DNA of 64,000 nt from Saprospiraceae bacterium (GTDB taxonomy: Bacteria > Bacteroidota > Bacteroidia > Chitinophagales > Saprospiraceae), in the NCBI GenBank assembly GCA_020848695.1, contig JADLHT010000014.1:62001-126000 (forward strand), given 5' to 3'. Both the position numbers and the translations under genes were made by a program. Under the pieces are notes generated by a model. The model saw only the letters and a program-made list of their open reading frames with translations. It did not search any database and was not told the DNA's origin. The stretch's first letter is position 1, and the number at the start of each line of letters is the position of its first letter. This document shows positions 60,273 through 64,000 of the stretch, piece after piece.

Positions 60273-61631
60273 CTATTTTAGCAAGTCAACAAGAATGTTG
60301 GGCAATATTCCTGCAATGATTGTTCCAATACTTAATACGGTTAGAATTCCGGCATAGGGATATTCTATACTCCAGGATTTAATCTCATTGGAATGAGAAA
60401 ACATCTGATTAATTAATCTGAAATAATAATACAATGACAACACAGCAAAAATTAATGCAAAAACAACCAATGCAATATTTCCGGCGATTGCCGCATTATT
60501 TAATACAAATAATTTTGCCATGAATCCTGCGGTTAATGGACCACCCCCTAAAGAAATTAGAGCAATGGACATAACAATAGCTAAGAACGGGTTATTAAAA
60601 TAAAGGCCTCTGAAGGAAGAATGATCATCGTTAAATGATTTCTCTTCAACAAAATGAACTACAAGAAAACAAACCAACGAAGCTGTAGAATAAGCAAATA
60701 AATAATACAATATTGACCAGGACTTTTCAGGACTAAGATTTAAGAATCCTATAAGAATAAACCCTGCTTGTGAAATTCCGGAATAAGCCAACATTCTCTT
60801 AACGCTTTTTTGCTGAAGGGCCAGGATGTTTGAAAATACAATAGTGGTAAGCGCAATCAGACTAAGCAACCAATATATCCATTCTGTCATGTGATGATTG
60901 CATAAGCTGATAAATTGGAATAAGGCACCGAAGGCTGAAACTTTGACTATCGTTGCCATAGTTGCAGTAAAAATTGTAGGGGTTCCCTGGTAAACATCAG
61001 GAGCCCAAAAATGAAATGGAACTAAAGCTATTTTAAAAGCTAAGCCTGAAAAAATAATTAAAAAACTTAAATTAAGTAAGGTGGAATTCTGTAATACTTC
61101 TGCGTCCAGCCTGAAAGAAGCCGTACAAGCATAGAATAAAGCGATCCCAAATAATAAAATTGCACTTGCAAAAGCACCTAAAATAAAATATTTCAAACTA
61201 GCTTCGTTTGAATTTAATCTTTTTCTATCAGCGCCGGCAAGTATATACATTGCAATTGATAAGATTTCCAGGCCCAGGAAAAGTATCATGAGATCTGAAT
61301 AACTTACCATCATGATTCCACCTATTAATGAGAAGATTAAAAGTCCGGAAAAATCTGCTATCTCTTCTGTTCCCCTTCTTCTGAATTCATTGATAAACGG
61401 AATAATGCAGAGTGATAATCCAAGGATTAATACACTAAAGGCCTTTGATGGTCCTGAAATATTCATCATGTTCATGAACCATTCATTCCATAGACTTTGA
61501 TTCGTTAATAAACAAAGAGCAGCCACTCCGACACCTGCTGCGGAGAAAGGAAGTATTAAGTCTCTGTTTTTGGAAAAACCCAGGAACAATACCAAAGTTG
61601 CAGTAATTGTAAGTATAGCAATAGACAACAT
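60273..61631 (-). CDS. nuoN: NADH-quinone oxidoreductase subunit N
   Basis: NuoN is an antiporter-like proton-pumping subunit of complex I. The protein is about 452 residues with 13-14 transmembrane helices. Conserved stretches include FLGLEILSIAMYILAGADRKRLNSNEASLKYFILGAFASAILLFGIALFY, the VPFHFWAPDVYQGTP loop (lysine and proline-containing helix break) and KRMLAYSGISQAGFILIG. I use the ATG at 61631, just past the nuoM stop; the frame extends to 61685, inside nuoM, but that adds a basic non-homologous peptide. Last gene of the nuo operon in this window. Confidence 0.94.
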   Translation of the reverse strand: MLSIAILTITATLVLFLGFSKNRDLILPFSAAGVGVAALCLLTNQSLWNEWFMNMMNISGPSKAFSVLILGLSLCIIPFINEFRRRGTEEIADFSGLLIFSLIGGIMMVSYSDLMILFLGLEILSIAMYILAGADRKRLNSNEASLKYFILGAFASAILLFGIALFYACTASFRLDAEVLQNSTLLNLSFLIIFSGLAFKIALVPFHFWAPDVYQGTPTIFTATMATIVKVSAFGALFQFISLCNHHMTEWIYWLLSLIALTTIVFSNILALQQKSVKRMLAYSGISQAGFILIGFLNLSPEKSWSILYYLFAYSTASLVCFLVVHFVEEKSFNDDHSSFRGLYFNNPFLAIVMSIALISLGGGPLTAGFMAKLFVLNNAAIAGNIALVVFALIFAVLSLYYYFRLINQMFSHSNEIKSWSIEYPYAGILTVLSIGTIIAGILPNILVDLLK

Positions 61632-61632
61632 A

Positions 61633-63087
61633 TTATTGAATCTTGGATTTAAGTTGAACAAATGTACTCGTCGCCTGATCAGCAAGTTCCAACCAGCTGG
61701 CAGGAAAGAAACCTAAAATAATAACCAGAATCGACAGGATGATTAATACATATTCTTCATTGAGTGTAATGGCGGTCCAGGATTTATTTTCCGGATGGTT
61801 ATCTCCGAACATTGATTTTTGATAAAATCTAAAAATATAGATTGCACTTAAAATAATACTCGTTCCTGCAACCAATGCTAAAATCCAGTTTATACTGCTT
61901 AATCCTAGTAATATATCGAATTCACCAATGAATCCGCTGGTTAATGGAAGTCCGACAGATCCTAAACACAGAATAAAAAAATAAGTGGCCAAACGAGGCT
62001 GACTTGTGGCAATACCGCTGCTTCCATAAATACTTGAGTTGTTGGTCCTTGACATGATTGAATCAACTACCATGAAAAGACCCGCAATGACTAAACCATG
62101 CGACAACATTTGAAACAAAGAACCTTGTAATCCAGAAACACTTGCTGAAAATATTCCTGCAGCAATCATGCCCATATGGGACAATGATGAATAGGCCAAC
62201 AATCGAGTCATTGAAGATTGGCGCCAAGCAATTAAAGCGGCATAGATAATTCCAATGATACTGAGCACAATTAGAGGAGTCTGGTATTGTAAAATAGCAT
62301 TTTCAAAAATGTTAAAAAATCTTAATATTCCAAAGACTCCCATCTTTGAAAGTACGGCAGCGATGATAATTATTGCTGGTCGATCACCTTCTGAATAGAG
62401 ATCAGCTTGCCAGGTATGGAATGGAAATAACGGAGACTTAATTGCAAAAGCAATCAGCAAACCTAACATAATCCAAGTCTGAGATTTCAAATTAAGTTCA
62501 ACACCATACAGTATGGACCAATCACTTGTTGCTCCAATATTGATTAAAGATCTAAAGTAGATTATTGAAGCCAGCATTAAAAAACTTCCAAAGACCGTAT
62601 AAAGAAAGAATTTGAACAAAGCCCTCTTACGATCGGAACCTCCATACATTAATACCATGAAATAAAATGGAATTAGTGCAAGTTCAAAAAAAACATAAAA
62701 GGTTAAATCGTTTTGTGCACTAAAAAATCCAATTAATGATGTTAACCCTATCATCATTAACACATAATAGGACTTTCTTCTAAATTTACTGTATTTGATA
62801 GATGCCAGAATTCCAACAGGCAGAATAAGGGATGATAATAAGATCATAAAGATTCCTAATGCATCAAGACCAAAATGTAGATCAACATTTAATTCCGGAA
62901 TCCATGGGATACTAAACTGATTTTCTATCCTAAGACCTCCATTATATTGCGACAACATGAAAAAAAACAGAAACAGGTTTATTGCAGAACCGGCTAAAGC
63001 GATTCCGGAAGACCATTTGTTTTTAAACAGAATAATCAGCAATCCAAAAATCAGAGGAACTAAAATCAAATATATTATTGAAAGCAT
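61633..63087 (-). CDS. nuoM: NADH-quinone oxidoreductase subunit M
   Basis: This is a 484-residue subunit with about 14 transmembrane helices. Typical motifs are LHFGLDALGIFMILLSSLILPV, FFELALIPFYFMVLMYGG, AFAIKSPLFPFHTWQADLYSEGDRPA (the proton-channel lysine and HTW), RLLAYSSLSHMGMIAAGIF and LPLTSGFIGEFDIL. NuoM is one of the three Mrp-antiporter-like proton channels of complex I. It is 5 nt downstream of nuoL, and its stop is 1 nt before the nuoN start. Confidence 0.95.
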   Translation of the reverse strand: MLSIIYLILVPLIFGLLIILFKNKWSSGIALAGSAINLFLFFFMLSQYNGGLRIENQFSIPWIPELNVDLHFGLDALGIFMILLSSLILPVGILASIKYSKFRRKSYYVLMMIGLTSLIGFFSAQNDLTFYVFFELALIPFYFMVLMYGGSDRKRALFKFFLYTVFGSFLMLASIIYFRSLINIGATSDWSILYGVELNLKSQTWIMLGLLIAFAIKSPLFPFHTWQADLYSEGDRPAIIIIAAVLSKMGVFGILRFFNIFENAILQYQTPLIVLSIIGIIYAALIAWRQSSMTRLLAYSSLSHMGMIAAGIFSASVSGLQGSLFQMLSHGLVIAGLFMVVDSIMSRTNNSSIYGSSGIATSQPRLATYFFILCLGSVGLPLTSGFIGEFDILLGLSSINWILALVAGTSIILSAIYIFRFYQKSMFGDNHPENKSWTAITLNEEYVLIILSILVIILGFFPASWLELADQATSTFVQLKSKIQ

Positions 63088-63092
63088 GCTGA

Positions 63093-64000
63093 TCAGAATT
63101 TAAAAATAAATAAAATGGCAAAAGCAAGAAACCCCAATAGGATAGAAATCATGTACCAACTTATATTGCCGGATTGAAGAGGTTTCAATTCAAGGCTAGC
63201 TTTGTTTAACAGTGCTCCAGGTGCTTTGACATATATATCGATTCCATTGCGTTCAAAAACATTCTTAAACCAGGAACCCAGACTTTTCAATGGCCTGGAA
63301 AAGATGATTGAATAGATTTCGTCCAGATAATATTTATTGGCAAGTATTTTCGAAATTATATCTTCTTCTTTTTCAAAGTCTTCTTTTTTAATTGTTGAAT
63401 ATTTTCTATAGCTGAGAATTCCAATAATCAATAATGCCACAACTGTAATGCCCCATAAGCTGTATTCGAAGAGATGACTAACCGTATGTGTATGATCAAC
63501 CATACTGAATTTAAGATACTCTTTTACAAGGTGATGATGTGATAGTATTTCTGGCATTCCTGCAAATCCACCTATTATTGATAAAAAAGCTAATACCAAC
63601 AGAGGAAATAAGATAATCCAAGGTGACTCATGTGCATGTTCCCAGGTATGCTGGGTTCCCCTGTAATTTCCATGAAATGTTGAAAAATATAATCTGAACA
63701 TATACCAGGCAGTAAAAACAGAAGAAAAGGCAAGTACAACAAATCCCCAAAAACTCCAACTATAAACCGAAGCTAAAATTTCGTCTTTGGAAAAGAATCC
63801 TGCAAATGGAGGACATCCGACGATTGCAAGAGTTCCAATTAAAAATACAATTTGGCTTACTTTCATTTTAGATTTCAAACCACCCATATTCTTAATATCT
63901 TGTTCTCCTTGTAAACCGTGAATAACAGATCCAGCAGCAAGGAATAACAGCGCTTTAAAAAACGCATGGGTCATTACATGAAAAATAGCAGTTGTATAAG
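63093..64000 (-). CDS. nuoL: NADH-quinone oxidoreductase subunit L (partial, C-terminal part)
   Basis: The frame is open at the right edge of the window: codons upstream of the Met at 63974 continue as TTAIFHVMTHAFFKALLFLAAGSVIHGLQGEQDIKNMGGL, the conserved NuoL core, so that Met is internal. The part seen includes FAGFFSKDEILASVYSW, and the long C-terminal lateral-helix region (KLANKYYLDEIYSIIFSRPLKSL) and the last transmembrane helix (NISWYMISILLGFLAFAILFIF). NuoL is the most distal proton-pumping subunit. The operon order nuoL-nuoM-nuoN is normal. Confidence 0.95.
   Translation of the reverse strand, partial: YTTAIFHVMTHAFFKALLFLAAGSVIHGLQGEQDIKNMGGLKSKMKVSQIVFLIGTLAIVGCPPFAGFFSKDEILASVYSWSFWGFVVLAFSSVFTAWYMFRLYFSTFHGNYRGTQHTWEHAHESPWIILFPLLVLAFLSIIGGFAGMPEILSHHHLVKEYLKFSMVDHTHTVSHLFEYSLWGITVVALLIIGILSYRKYSTIKKEDFEKEEDIISKILANKYYLDEIYSIIFSRPLKSLGSWFKNVFERNGIDIYVKAPGALLNKASLELKPLQSGNISWYMISILLGFLAFAILFIFKF

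Noticed and set aside
63974..64000. Met at 63974 as nuoL start
   Set aside because: Upstream codons to the window edge continue the conserved NuoL core, so the gene is cut by the window, not started there.
1..64000. CRISPR array, tRNA, rRNA or prophage
   Set aside because: No regularly spaced repeats, no tRNA-like T-loop sequences in the intergenic gaps, and no phage structural genes were seen.

Overview
The window looks like a chromosomal segment of a low-GC member of the Bacteroidota, most probably a Saprospiria/Chitinophagia-type environmental bacterium. The phylum call rests on several things seen directly: type IX secretion (T9SS) C-terminal sorting domains on four genes, promoters of the Bacteroidota kind (TAnnTTTG at -7, TTG/TTTG about 20 bp upstream), an rpsF-rpsR-rplI operon, many small lipoproteins, and DUF4159, DUF2147 and DUF937 proteins. 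The family-level placement is inference. I see no rRNA, tRNA, CRISPR array or prophage.

Layout. 0-5 kb: the end of a Ycf48-like T9SS protein, a secreted hypothetical, pdxH, the ribosomal operon rpsF-rpsR-rplI with promoter and terminator, and a two-gene hypothetical operon. 5-13 kb: a PhoD-type phosphatase overlapping yidD, a cystathionine gamma-synthase-type enzyme, radC, an MsbA-like ABC exporter, a small membrane protein and a processive-type glycosyltransferase. 14-20 kb: a heavy-metal efflux operon (small Cys-rich protein, CzcA fused to a TolC-like channel, His-rich adaptor) with a palindrome across its promoter. 20-33 kb: uvrB, an alpha/beta hydrolase, a SPOR protein, an HtrA protease, a secreted CotH-kinase protein, comF, a NatAB-like ABC transporter, a glycosyltransferase and small lipoproteins. 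33-44 kb: an orphan NuoE-NuoF fusion, rsmE with a DUF4159 gene, ybeY with an alkyltransferase-like gene, aminopeptidase P and rpoN (sigma-54).

44-52 kb: an AcrAB-TolC-like multidrug efflux operon, again preceded by a small membrane or secreted protein, then about 1.2 kb with no intact gene. That gap holds the decayed remains of an IS66-family insertion sequence, recognised here from broken reading frames. 51.6-55.6 kb: a membrane-anchored protein of the Ppx/actin (ASKHA) fold, and a BlaI repressor / M56 peptidase / PDZ-T9SS protein operon with a candidate self-operator. 55.8-59.3 kb: a large modular adhesin (HYR repeats, C-type lectin, GEVED, T9SS signal). 59.4-64 kb: a DUF937 protein and the distal end of the complex I operon, nuoL (cut by the window edge), nuoM and nuoN.

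The most notable items are the BlaI/M56/PDZ sensory module without a beta-lactam sensor and its operator, the palindrome at the metal-efflux promoter, an unassigned structured element between yidD and the methionine-pathway gene, the IS66 remnant, and the T9SS-exported CotH-kinase and HYR-lectin proteins. Functional assignments come from motif recognition by eye; no database search was run.
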